Below, in pieces: positions 15,672 through 22,953 of a DNA stretch of 64,000 bases. The stretch is from Anaerolineae bacterium (lineage in GTDB: Bacteria; Chloroflexota; Anaerolineae; Aggregatilineales; Phototrophicaceae). A program made the position numbers and the translations under genes. Where the stretch lies: NCBI GenBank assembly GCA_013360465.1, contig JABWBO010000001.1:62001-126000 (forward strand). The letters are read 5' to 3'. Under the pieces are notes generated by a model. It made no database searches, was not told where the DNA came from, and saw only the letters and a list, made by a program, of their open reading frames with translations. Positions within the stretch are counted from its first letter, which is position 1. Every line of letters begins with the position of its first letter.

Positions 15672-17341
15672 CTGCGGCTTCGCCTCATCCAGATGCCGAT
15701 CCCGATGAGCAGCACCGCAGCCGGCATGAAGATGACGGTGATGAAGGCGATGATGTCCATCTGCTGCTGGCTGACAAAAATCAGCGGAAGCGCCTGACCG
15801 TACATCTGCGGTTGGAAGTCGATTTCCTCGCTAAGTTCGGTCAGCCAGACCACTGAATCGGTGAACAAGATGCCGTTACCTGGAACAGTCACCGCACCGT
15901 CGGTTGTGACGATGCGACCATTGGCGACAAAATCGCCATCGCCGATGAGGACGATCTTTGCGCCAGTCTGAATGTTGGTGGACCAGGCGGCGGTCGTCAG
16001 CGGACCCGGCAGATCGACTCCCTCATCATACTGATAGGTATTGGTCTCGCCCAGCAGCGTCAGGTTCGTCTCCCCATACGCCTGTTCGGTCGTGAAGATC
16101 ACCCGTCCGGTTGCGATGTTCGGCGGCGTCTCAGAGAGTTTTACATCGACGGCGCGGGCGACCGAGAAAAGCGTAGGGTTAACGGCGGGATCAAGTCGGG
16201 CAGCGATGTCCGATTCGGCGAACACATAGGCGCTGATCACATCCAGCAGCGTCTGGGCACTCAACCCCGGATCGACCACTGCCGCGTCAAGCGCGCCGAT
16301 ACCGTAGTTTTCCAGCAGGAATTGATTGAATGCTCCCCGCTCGCTCAGGAAAGGCTGCTCGCTGAAGAGGACATCGGTCAGCAGCAGCAGCGCGCCGCCT
16401 GCTTCAAGATAGCGGGCGACTGTCTGAATTTCATTGTCCGTCAGGTCACGCAGCGGGCGAATGAAGAGTACGGCAGAGGCATCGGCTGGGATCTCTCCAC
16501 CCTGTGCCGCGATCTGCGCCAGGTCAAGCGTGCGGGCATTGATACCGCTTTCCTGTACACCGGAGAACACCGCCGAAACACCCTCCTGCGTTGCGTCGAG
16601 CGGTCCGCGTTCGCCCAGCCCGATGTCGAAGTAGATGGTGAGCCGCCCCGCGATCAACTGACGGGCGATAGCTTCGGTGATGTCCCGCTCCTGGGCGCCT
16701 CCGCGTGGGACGCGCGCCAGCGTCGCCAGATCGACCGTTCCATCGTCACGCACGTTGGCGAGAAAGACCTGCCCATCGTACTGGACGCCGTAGCGGCGGG
16801 CGATGGCAGGCTGTTCGTCCGGGTCGATGTATTCACGCGAAATCAATCCGTTGGTCGCCGTCTCGTAAAGGCGGAAGAACTGATCGTCGATTTCGCGCGT
16901 GGTCAGGGCGCGCGAACTGTAAAAGCCAATGATGCGCATCGGACTGCTCAGGCGGCTTAACACGCGCTCGGTCTCTGGACTGAGCGTGTAGCGCGTGGCT
17001 TGCGTCGCATCGAACGTCCAGGCAGCACGGAGCAGCTGCAGGTAGACCAGCGCCACGATGCCGATCAGGAGGATTGTCGAAATAATCGCCATCGTCCCAA
17101 AGCGCACCTGGCGTCCGCTGAAGAACCCGGCAAACTCCTGCGGCGTAGCGACCGCCCATAACAGGATACCGCCGATGCCCACGACGAAAGCGGCGATCAC
17201 TGTGCTTCCCGGCGCGCCGGTCCAGATCAAGCCGATGACGCCTATCACGACGCCCGCCACGCCCAGGATGTTGCCCAGCACCCCCAGGGCGCGGCGGCGA
17301 ATGATAATCGAAGCGCTGTCGGTGCGTTTCATCCGTGCCAC
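15668..17341 (-). CDS. GldG-like auxiliary protein of ABC exporter
   Basis: The 557-residue protein has several N-terminal membrane helices (about residues 20-110). A large extracytoplasmic domain of the ABC-transporter-auxiliary/GldG type follows, with TRYTLSPETERVLSRLSSPMRI-like sequence, FRLYETATNGLISREYIDPD, and the IVLIGDGDFV block near the end (residues about 465-475). A final membrane helix is AAVLLIGIGIWM with a basic tail. In Bacteroidota GldG acts with GldA/GldF in gliding, while in other phyla these clusters have no proven motility role. Its start overlaps the permease gene by 13 bases, and the DUF4340 gene follows. Confidence 0.85.
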   Translation of the reverse strand: MARMKRTDSASIIIRRRALGVLGNILGVAGVVIGVIGLIWTGAPGSTVIAAFVVGIGGILLWAVATPQEFAGFFSGRQVRFGTMAIISTILLIGIVALVYLQLLRAAWTFDATQATRYTLSPETERVLSRLSSPMRIIGFYSSRALTTREIDDQFFRLYETATNGLISREYIDPDEQPAIARRYGVQYDGQVFLANVRDDGTVDLATLARVPRGGAQERDITEAIARQLIAGRLTIYFDIGLGERGPLDATQEGVSAVFSGVQESGINARTLDLAQIAAQGGEIPADASAVLFIRPLRDLTDNEIQTVARYLEAGGALLLLTDVLFSEQPFLSERGAFNQFLLENYGIGALDAAVVDPGLSAQTLLDVISAYVFAESDIAARLDPAVNPTLFSVARAVDVKLSETPPNIATGRVIFTTEQAYGETNLTLLGETNTYQYDEGVDLPGPLTTAAWSTNIQTGAKIVLIGDGDFVANGRIVTTDGAVTVPGNGILFTDSVVWLTELSEEIDFQPQMYGQALPLIFVSQQQMDIIAFITVIFMPAAVLLIGIGIWMRRSRR

Positions 17342-18054
17342 CTCTGCGATTCCAGGATTTGCGCGGTGATGAACAACATGACGGCGATGATCCCGGCGAA
17401 AAAGGCGACATCCTCGGCGCGCATCAAGCCCGACGCGAAGGAAGTTGAGAAGTGTCCCTGTAAAGACATCGTTCGGAAGATGATGGCGACATCAATGTTG
17501 CTGAACAGCTGCCCAGCCTGATCGGCAAGCCAGAGGAGCATCAGCGCGACCATGCCGAGAAACGCCGCCACGATCTGGTTCTCTGTCAGCGCGGAAAAGA
17601 CCATGCCGACGGTCAGTGTCGCGCCGCCATACAACCAGATGCCAATATAGGCGCTCAGCGCATGCCCCAGGTCCGGCGCGGTGATGCTCAACAGGATGAC
17701 CTGATAGACGCCGGTCAACAGGAGCAGCAGGGTGAAATAAGCCCACGCGCCGAGGAACTTGCCGAGAACGATGCTGAGTTCGCGCACCGGCGCGGTCAAA
17801 AGGAGTTCCATTGTCCCTTCGCGCTGTTCTTCAGCGAACATACGCATGGTCAGGAGTGGGGCGAAAAAGACCATCGCGAAAGAAAGGATGCCGGGGACGA
17901 GCGCCGGGTCTGCGGGTTTGGTGCTGAAGCTGATATTCAGGTCGCGATTGAAAAGGATGCCGGTCAGCAGAAGCACGGCTGCTCCGATCACGTAGGCGAA
18001 TGGCGTTGTCAGAAACTGCGCGATTTCCCGGCGAAAGACGATCCAGGAGGTCAT
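17329..18054 (-). CDS. ABC-2 type permease, GldF-like
   Basis: The 241-residue integral membrane protein has about six helices. It begins SWIVFRREIAQFLTTPFAYVIG, the usual start of GldF/ABC-2 permeases, and contains LLTMRMFAEEQREGTMELLLTAPVRELSIVLGKFLGAW, the coupling region conserved in this family. It overlaps the ATPase gene by four bases and the GldG-like gene by 13, so the proteins are stoichiometrically linked. It should form the membrane channel with the ATPase encoded upstream. The substrate is not evident from the sequence. Confidence 0.88.
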   Translation of the reverse strand: MTSWIVFRREIAQFLTTPFAYVIGAAVLLLTGILFNRDLNISFSTKPADPALVPGILSFAMVFFAPLLTMRMFAEEQREGTMELLLTAPVRELSIVLGKFLGAWAYFTLLLLLTGVYQVILLSITAPDLGHALSAYIGIWLYGGATLTVGMVFSALTENQIVAAFLGMVALMLLWLADQAGQLFSNIDVAIIFRTMSLQGHFSTSFASGLMRAEDVAFFAGIIAVMLFITAQILESQRWHG

Positions 18055-18791
18055 TTGTCTGCTCCTCGCTCAGCGCCAACGATGCTCAGGAAAACCTCCT
18101 CCAGCGTTGCGTCTGGGCGGAGCTTGCGCTTGAGGTCGGAAGGCTGGCCCTGCGCAACGATTCGTCCCTGATGGAGGATGATCACCCGGTCACATGTATG
18201 TTCGGCTTCGGAGAGGATATGTGTGCTGAACAGGACGGTCTTCGTCCTGCCTAGTTCCCGCACCGTATCGCGCACCTCGATGACCTGACGGGGGTCGATG
18301 CCGATGGTCGGCTCGTCGAGGATCAGTACTGGTGGATCATGCACCAGCGCCTGGGCGAATCCCAACCGCTGGCGCATCCCTTTCGAGAGGTTGCGGATGA
18401 GGGTATCGCGCCGCTCGCTCAGATTCACCTGGGCGATGACCGCATCGGCGCGCGCTCTGGCGTCCCGCTGCCCACGCAGCCGCGCCCAGAAGAATACATA
18501 TTCACGGACGGTCATATCCGGATAAACGGGCACACGTTCGGGAAGGTAGCCGACATTGCGCCGAGCGTTCAGCGAGTCGGCTGCGATATCATGACCGGCG
18601 ATCTTCGCGCCCCCTTCGCTGGGTGGCAGAAAGCCGGTAAGCATACGCATGGTGGTCGTTTTGCCTGCGCCGTTGGGACCCAGCAGACCGACGACTTCAC
18701 CCGGTTTTGCTAAAAACGAGACGTGATCAACCGCAATGCGGTCACCGAATCGCTTGGTCAAACGTGTCACTTCGATCATCGCTTTGGTCAT
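18051..18791 (-). CDS. ABC transporter ATP-binding protein, GldA-like
   Basis: The protein has 246 residues from ATG 18791. The upstream frame stays open to 18911, but it reads unlike the family, and IEVTRLTKRFGDRIAVDHVSF is the normal beginning of such ATPases. All nucleotide-binding motifs are present: Walker A GPNGAGKTTT, signature LSKGMRQRLGFAQAL, Walker B VLILDEPTIGIDP and the H-loop STHIL. It powers the GldF-like permease encoded directly downstream. It is the first gene of the four-gene exporter operon. Confidence 0.93.
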   Translation of the reverse strand: MTKAMIEVTRLTKRFGDRIAVDHVSFLAKPGEVVGLLGPNGAGKTTTMRMLTGFLPPSEGGAKIAGHDIAADSLNARRNVGYLPERVPVYPDMTVREYVFFWARLRGQRDARARADAVIAQVNLSERRDTLIRNLSKGMRQRLGFAQALVHDPPVLILDEPTIGIDPRQVIEVRDTVRELGRTKTVLFSTHILSEAEHTCDRVIILHQGRIVAQGQPSDLKRKLRPDATLEEVFLSIVGAERGADK

Positions 18792-19094
18792 GAAGCTGAA
18801 CCGTTGAACTGAATCATGGCTTTGAACGATCCTGTATAGAATCGAATGGTCCTCCCTGGGTAGGAAGCGGCTGCAACCCGGCAAGGAAAGGCTGATCACC
18901 CTGTTCCCCATCTTACGCCTGAAGGCGACTCAGACGAAAGCAAATGGTACAGAGTCGATGGCGATCCGGCTTGTTATGATTTTGTGCGACTTGCGACGGC
19001 AGTGAAGCTGTAAAATGATCGGACGATTGTTGACAGTCGGGCGGGGCACGGGTATCATCAACCTATCAGCATTCAGGACTTGATCATTCAGCCG
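18792..19094. other. intergenic region between ABC operon and arginine leader
   Basis: This divergent spacer of about 300 bases has no supported gene. The right end holds the arginine operon promoter (19030-19058). The left part must hold the promoter of the ABC operon, but I see no convincing -35/-10 pair on the minus strand. No RNA gene is recognised. Confidence 0.5.
19030..19058 (+). promoter_or_regulatory. promoter of the arginine operon
   Basis: TTGACA (19030-19035), 17 bases, then TATCAT (19053-19058). The mRNA should begin near 19065, about 30 bases before the leader-peptide ATG and about 210 bases before argC. Confidence 0.72.
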
Positions 19095-19178
19095 ATGCAG
19101 CCGTTACCTGTTTGTTCTTCGCGTCGTCGCAGCCGTCGCCCGCTGACCACTGAGGTCAAGCCGGGAGCTTTGGCGTAG
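19095..19178 (+). CDS. arginine-rich leader peptide (attenuator)
   Basis: This 27-codon frame (ATG 19095, TAG 19176) lies between the operon promoter and an intrinsic terminator. Residues 10-15 are Arg-Arg-Arg-Ser-Arg-Arg, written CGT CGT CGC AGC CGT CGC, so five of six codons ask for the end product of the operon. That is the hallmark of leader peptides in ribosome-mediated attenuation (trp, his, leu types). The stop codon is placed so that a ribosome reaching it covers segment 19151-19158, while one stalled at the Arg codons covers 19144-19148. An in-frame TTG at 19080, directly behind AGGA, is an alternative start; the ATG has only a distant Shine-Dalgarno match. Confidence 0.72.
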   Translation: MQPLPVCSSRRRSRRPLTTEVKPGALA

Positions 19179-19226
19179 CGCGGTTGCGACTGCCTGAACC
19201 TGAGCGAACCCCGACCCCTGACCTCA
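19144..19226 (+). promoter_or_regulatory. alternative pairing segments of arginine attenuator (1:2 and 2:3)
   Basis: Segment 1, TGACC (19144-19148), can pair with GGTCA (19154-19158). Segment 2, TGAGGTCA (19151-19158), is the exact reverse complement of segment 3, TGACCTCA (19219-19226), which is the 5' arm of the terminator stem. Pairing 2:3 would therefore prevent the terminator, and pairing 1:2 would allow it. Confidence 0.65.
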
Positions 19227-19252
19227 ACCAACGAGGCGGGGGTTTTTGTTTT
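19215..19252 (+). terminator. intrinsic terminator of the arginine leader
   Basis: CCCC and CCTC (19215-19218, 19222-19225) pair with GAGG and GGGG (19233-19236, 19238-19242) across a 7-base loop with a small internal bulge. TTTTTGTTTT (19243-19252) follows. It ends 21 bases before the argC start, so it can only serve to stop transcription before the operon. Confidence 0.68.
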
Positions 19253-19273
19253 CATACCTGGAAAGGAGAATGG

Positions 19274-20308
19274 GTGACACCGATGTCCGATCAAGACTCT
19301 CAGCAGGTGCGCGTAGGCGTCTACGGCGCGAGCGGCTATGCCGGGCAGGATGCGGTTGAACTGCTGGCAAAACACCCGCACGCCCGCGTCGTGTTTGCCA
19401 CATCTTCCACCTATGCCGGGCAGCCTGTGCCGTTCACCGATTTGCACTACATTCGCCCCGATGACGCGCCGCTGAACCCCGACACCGTCGATGTCGTTTT
19501 CCTGGCGCTTCCTCACGGCGTATCGGCAAGAACAGCGGCAAAAGCACTCGATGCCGGCATTCGCGTCATCGATCTGTCGGCAGATCTGCGTCTGGATACG
19601 CCGGAAAGCTACAAGCAGTGGTATGGGCATGATCATCCACACCCGACGCTGCTACAAAGCACGCCGTATGGACTTCCTGAATTTAACCGCGAACGGCTGC
19701 GCGAGGCACGGGTCATCGCTGCGCCGGGATGCTACCCGACGACGACGCTGCTCGGCATCTATCCGCTGCTTAAAGCCGACTGGATTCTGCATAGAGCGCC
19801 GATCATCGTCGATGCCAAGTCCGGCGTGAGTGGGGCAGGGCGTGACCCCAAACCACACCTACACTTCGTCGAAGTTTACGGCAACCTGTCACCCTATAGC
19901 GTGGGACGCTCGCATCGCCATGTGGGCGAAATCGAGCAGGAGATGAAGAAGATCAACGCCGACACCGGAACACTGATCTTCACGCCTCATCTGCTGCCGG
20001 TGGATCGCGGGTTGATGTCGAGCATCTATGTTCAACTCGCCGAGAACCACAGCAGTGGGGATGTTCAGGCGCTCTACGAGACGACCTACGCCGGCGAACC
20101 GCTGGTCAGGGTACTGCCGAATGGGGAACAGGCGTCGTTGAAGCACGTCGTCAAGACCAACGGCTGCGCCATCAGCGTCTCAGCGGCGGCAGAGAAACTG
20201 GCGCATGTCACCAGCGTCACCGACAATCTGCGTAAAGGCGCGTCTGGACAGGCGGTGCAGTGCTTCAATCTCATGTTCGGCTTTGAAGAGGCGGAAGGGC
20301 TGCTGTGA
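19274..20308 (+). CDS. argC: N-acetyl-gamma-glutamyl-phosphate reductase
   Basis: ArgC reduces N-acetylglutamyl phosphate to the semialdehyde with NADPH, the third step of arginine synthesis. The NADP-binding motif GVYGASGYAGQ is near the N-terminus, and the catalytic Cys153 lies in APGCYPTT. Further motifs are VDAKSGVSGAGR, HRHVGEIEQE and FTPHLLPVDRGL. The chosen start is GTG 19274, five bases after GGAG; ATG 19283 is possible, while the frame upstream runs into the terminator and is not coding. With 344 residues the length is normal. It is the first structural gene after the attenuator, and argB starts inside its stop codon. Confidence 0.95.
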   Translation: MTPMSDQDSQQVRVGVYGASGYAGQDAVELLAKHPHARVVFATSSTYAGQPVPFTDLHYIRPDDAPLNPDTVDVVFLALPHGVSARTAAKALDAGIRVIDLSADLRLDTPESYKQWYGHDHPHPTLLQSTPYGLPEFNRERLREARVIAAPGCYPTTTLLGIYPLLKADWILHRAPIIVDAKSGVSGAGRDPKPHLHFVEVYGNLSPYSVGRSHRHVGEIEQEMKKINADTGTLIFTPHLLPVDRGLMSSIYVQLAENHSSGDVQALYETTYAGEPLVRVLPNGEQASLKHVVKTNGCAISVSAAAEKLAHVTSVTDNLRKGASGQAVQCFNLMFGFEEAEGLL

Positions 20309-21057
20309 CTCTCGTCATCAAAATCAGCGGACATGAGCTGGACAGCCAGGAATACCTGAACGAATTCGCCGGCGTGGTCGCGAAACTGGCGGATCCGGTC
20401 GTCATCGTTCACGGCGGCGGCAAGGAGATCAGCCAGCTTCAGGAGCGCATGGGCATCACGCCGCGCTATGTTGACGGCGTGCGCGTGACCGACGCCGACT
20501 CGCTGGCGCTGGTGGAGATGGTGTTATGCGGTACGGTCAATAAGCGGTTGGTGCGTACGCTGGTGAACGCAGGCGTAGATGCGGTGGGGCTTTCTGGAGT
20601 CGATTTCGCCCTGGTACGGGCGGAAAAGATGGGACATGCTGCGGTGGATATGGGTTTTACCGGGGAAGTCTCTGCCGTGCGTCCAGAACCGCTGCAAGCG
20701 TTCCTGGGCGATGGGCTGACTCCGGTGATTGCGCCGATCTGTATCGGTGTTGAGAACAACTTCAACGTCAATGCAGATCACGTCGCCGGCGCGCTGGCGG
20801 TGGCGCTCGAAGCGGAGCGACTGGTTTTCCTGTCCAACGTCCCCGGCGTCCTGGTGAATGGACAGGTTGTGCCGTCGCTGACGGATGAGCAGTCGGAGGT
20901 GCTGATTGCCGATGAGACGATCTTCGGCGGCATGATTCCGAAGGTGCGCACGGCGACCGCGACGCTGCGGCGCGGCGTTCGGGCGGCGGTGATCACTCAT
21001 CTGGATGGACTGCGGAATGGCGGCGGAACCGTGATCACGGCGACACATCATCGTTGA
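20305..21057 (+). CDS. argB: acetylglutamate kinase
   Basis: The enzyme phosphorylates N-acetylglutamate (second step of arginine synthesis). The 250-residue amino-acid-kinase-fold protein has LVIKISG at the N-terminus, the glycine loop IVHGGGKEIS, the substrate region NVNADHVAGALA, and the C-terminal GGMIPKV with the Lys for phosphate transfer. It is rather short, like the LysZ/ArgB kinases that use LysW-bound substrates. No lysW gene is nearby, and ArgJ in the same operon points to the ordinary acetyl route. The GTG start overlaps the argC stop by four bases. Confidence 0.88.
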   Translation: MTLVIKISGHELDSQEYLNEFAGVVAKLADPVVIVHGGGKEISQLQERMGITPRYVDGVRVTDADSLALVEMVLCGTVNKRLVRTLVNAGVDAVGLSGVDFALVRAEKMGHAAVDMGFTGEVSAVRPEPLQAFLGDGLTPVIAPICIGVENNFNVNADHVAGALAVALEAERLVFLSNVPGVLVNGQVVPSLTDEQSEVLIADETIFGGMIPKVRTATATLRRGVRAAVITHLDGLRNGGGTVITATHHR

Positions 21058-21075
21058 TAGCAGCGAGATAGAGCG

Positions 21076-21708
21076 ATGAGCGACCAACAACCGGACCCCA
21101 TGCCGGATGGCGACCTTCACCCGGCGCTCGATGATCAGGTGGAGGCGCTCTATGCGTTGGTGCGCTCGCTCTTCCGTGAGAAGGTAGCGCACGATCTGCT
21201 CGACGCCTTCGAAGCAGCCTTTTCTGCGCTGCCCGATGAAGCAACGCGGGCAGAGGTGGTCGGCTATTGGCTCGACTTCTACCGCTTACAGCGTTACAAG
21301 CTGCTGCGCCGCCGCCGTCGTCCGAAGTTCCAGGAGCGCCTGAAGGCGTGTTCGGCGTGCGGCTATCCAACGTCGCATCGCCATCATCTGTGGGATGTCG
21401 CGACACATGGCGAAAACAGGGTGACGATCCAGTTATGCGCCAACTGTCATGAGCTGCATCATCTGATGTATAACGCACTGGTCAGGCAATCGGAGTATTC
21501 GCGCAAACTTGTGCTGCACGCCTTGTTTTCCGGGCGCATCAACCGTGATACCGGGGTGAGGATCCTGGGGTGGTGTCTGGCGACGATCCGCTACGAAGCC
21601 GGAAATGGCTGGATCGCACCGGGCAGCGACCGCCGCGAACAGGTGGAAGAACGTCTGCATTGGTCTGAGTTCCTGAAGATTCAGGATGCACAAAAAGGGG
21701 AAACGTAA
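21076..21708 (+). CDS. HNH-domain protein inside the arginine operon
   Basis: The 210-residue protein begins with a helical, acidic region (residues 1-75) and a basic patch RRRRRPKFQERL. An HNH-like zinc module at about residues 92-135 follows: CSACG, HRHHLWDV, an Asn in GENRVTIQL, and CANCHELHH. The order C-x2-C, His-His, Asn, C-x2-C-H-x3-H is that of HNH nucleases. The rest is helical. It lies 18 bases after argB and its stop abuts the argD start, so it is plainly cotranscribed with the arginine genes. No arginine enzyme has this fold. It may be a nuclease, an RNA-binding zinc protein or a regulator; the sequence alone does not decide. Confidence 0.75.
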   Translation: MSDQQPDPMPDGDLHPALDDQVEALYALVRSLFREKVAHDLLDAFEAAFSALPDEATRAEVVGYWLDFYRLQRYKLLRRRRRPKFQERLKACSACGYPTSHRHHLWDVATHGENRVTIQLCANCHELHHLMYNALVRQSEYSRKLVLHALFSGRINRDTGVRILGWCLATIRYEAGNGWIAPGSDRREQVEERLHWSEFLKIQDAQKGET

Positions 21709-22905
21709 GTGATTGCAGCTGTCAACACCAACTGGGTCATCGAGCGGGATGCCGCTCATGTCGTTCAGACGTACAAGCGCCCGCCATTTGTGCTGACTCG
21801 CGGTGAGGGTGTGACGCTATACGACGCTGAAGGGAACGCTTACATCGACTGGGTGGCGGGAATCGCCGTCAACGCGCTTGGATATGGCGATCCAGGACTG
21901 ACGGCGGCTGTTCAGCGCGCCGCCGAAGGGCTTCTGCACACCAGTAATCTCTATTATACCGAACAGCAGGCGGCGCTGGCGACAGCGCTCACCGAACGTT
22001 CGTTTGCCGACCGGGTCTTCTTCACCAACAGCGGGACGGAAGCGAATGAGGGCGCGATCAAGTTCGCCCGCCGCGCCGCTTACGACTCCGGCGAGCCGGG
22101 CAAGCACGAACTCGTCTGTTTCAGCGATGCCTTTCACGGACGCACGATGGGGTCGCTCTCCATGACTCCGAAGGAGAAGTATCAGAAACCGTTCATGCCG
22201 CTGCTCTCCGGGGTCAAGATCGCCACTTTCAACGATATCGCCAGCGCCCGCGAGGCGATCACTGACAAGACGGCGGCGATCTTCATTGAGCCGGTGCAGG
22301 GCGAGGGCGGCATCAACGCGGCGACGCCTGAGTTTCTCGGCACGCTGCGCGAAGCGTGCGATCAGCACGGCGCCGTGCTGGTCTACGACGAGGTGCAGTG
22401 CGGCGTAGGGCGCACCGGCAGGCTGTGGGCGCACGAACATGCCGGCGTCGCGCCGGACATCATGACGCTGGCGAAGCCGCTGGCGGGCGGGCTGCCGATC
22501 GGCGCGATTCTGGCGACCGAGAAGATCGCCAGCCACCTCCATGCCGGCGATCACGGTTCGACCTTCGCCGGTGGACCGTTCATCACCAGTGTGGCGCGCT
22601 ACGTGCTGGAACGCATCGCCGAGCCGACGTTCCTGGGGCACGTTCAGTCGGTGGGGGCGTATCTCAGAGAGCGGCTGGAAGAGATCAACAGCCCGCACAT
22701 CAAGGAGATTCGCGGACGCGGGCTGATGGTCGGCATGGAACTAGATGTCGAAGCCGCGCCGATCATCGAAGCCGGGTACAAGCATGGGCTGCTGATGGTC
22801 AACGCCGGGACCAACATCATTCGCTTCGTGCCGCCGCTGGTGGTCCAGAACAGCCACGTCGACTCGCTGGTCGAACGCCTGACCGGCATCCTGGCAGCGA
22901 TGTGA
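21709..22905 (+). CDS. argD: acetylornithine aminotransferase
   Basis: This class-III PLP transaminase of 398 residues converts N-acetylglutamate semialdehyde to N-acetylornithine with glutamate. Motifs seen are FTNSGTEANEGAIKFAR (PLP phosphate), FHGRTMGSLSMT, EPVQGEGGI, VYDEVQCGVGRTG with the Asp that holds the pyridine N, and LAKPLAGGLPIGA with Lys256 as the Schiff-base residue. It starts with GTG preceded by AGGGGA. It is adjacent to the HNH gene and 48 bases before argJ. Acetylornithine and succinylornithine transaminases look alike; the operon settles the role. Confidence 0.95.
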   Translation: MIAAVNTNWVIERDAAHVVQTYKRPPFVLTRGEGVTLYDAEGNAYIDWVAGIAVNALGYGDPGLTAAVQRAAEGLLHTSNLYYTEQQAALATALTERSFADRVFFTNSGTEANEGAIKFARRAAYDSGEPGKHELVCFSDAFHGRTMGSLSMTPKEKYQKPFMPLLSGVKIATFNDIASAREAITDKTAAIFIEPVQGEGGINAATPEFLGTLREACDQHGAVLVYDEVQCGVGRTGRLWAHEHAGVAPDIMTLAKPLAGGLPIGAILATEKIASHLHAGDHGSTFAGGPFITSVARYVLERIAEPTFLGHVQSVGAYLRERLEEINSPHIKEIRGRGLMVGMELDVEAAPIIEAGYKHGLLMVNAGTNIIRFVPPLVVQNSHVDSLVERLTGILAAM

Positions 22906-22953
22906 TCAGCCAGCCGCTTTTATCGGGAAACGTCAATTTTTCAGGGATGACTG

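Noticed and set aside
18792-18911. Longer N-terminus of the ABC ATPase
   Set aside because: The additional 40 residues do not resemble ABC ATPases, and the normal family start IEVTRLTKRFG is just after Met18791.
20305-21057. LysW-dependent (LysZ-type) arginine or lysine kinase
   Set aside because: No lysW or lysX gene is present, and argJ in the same operon supports the acetylated route.
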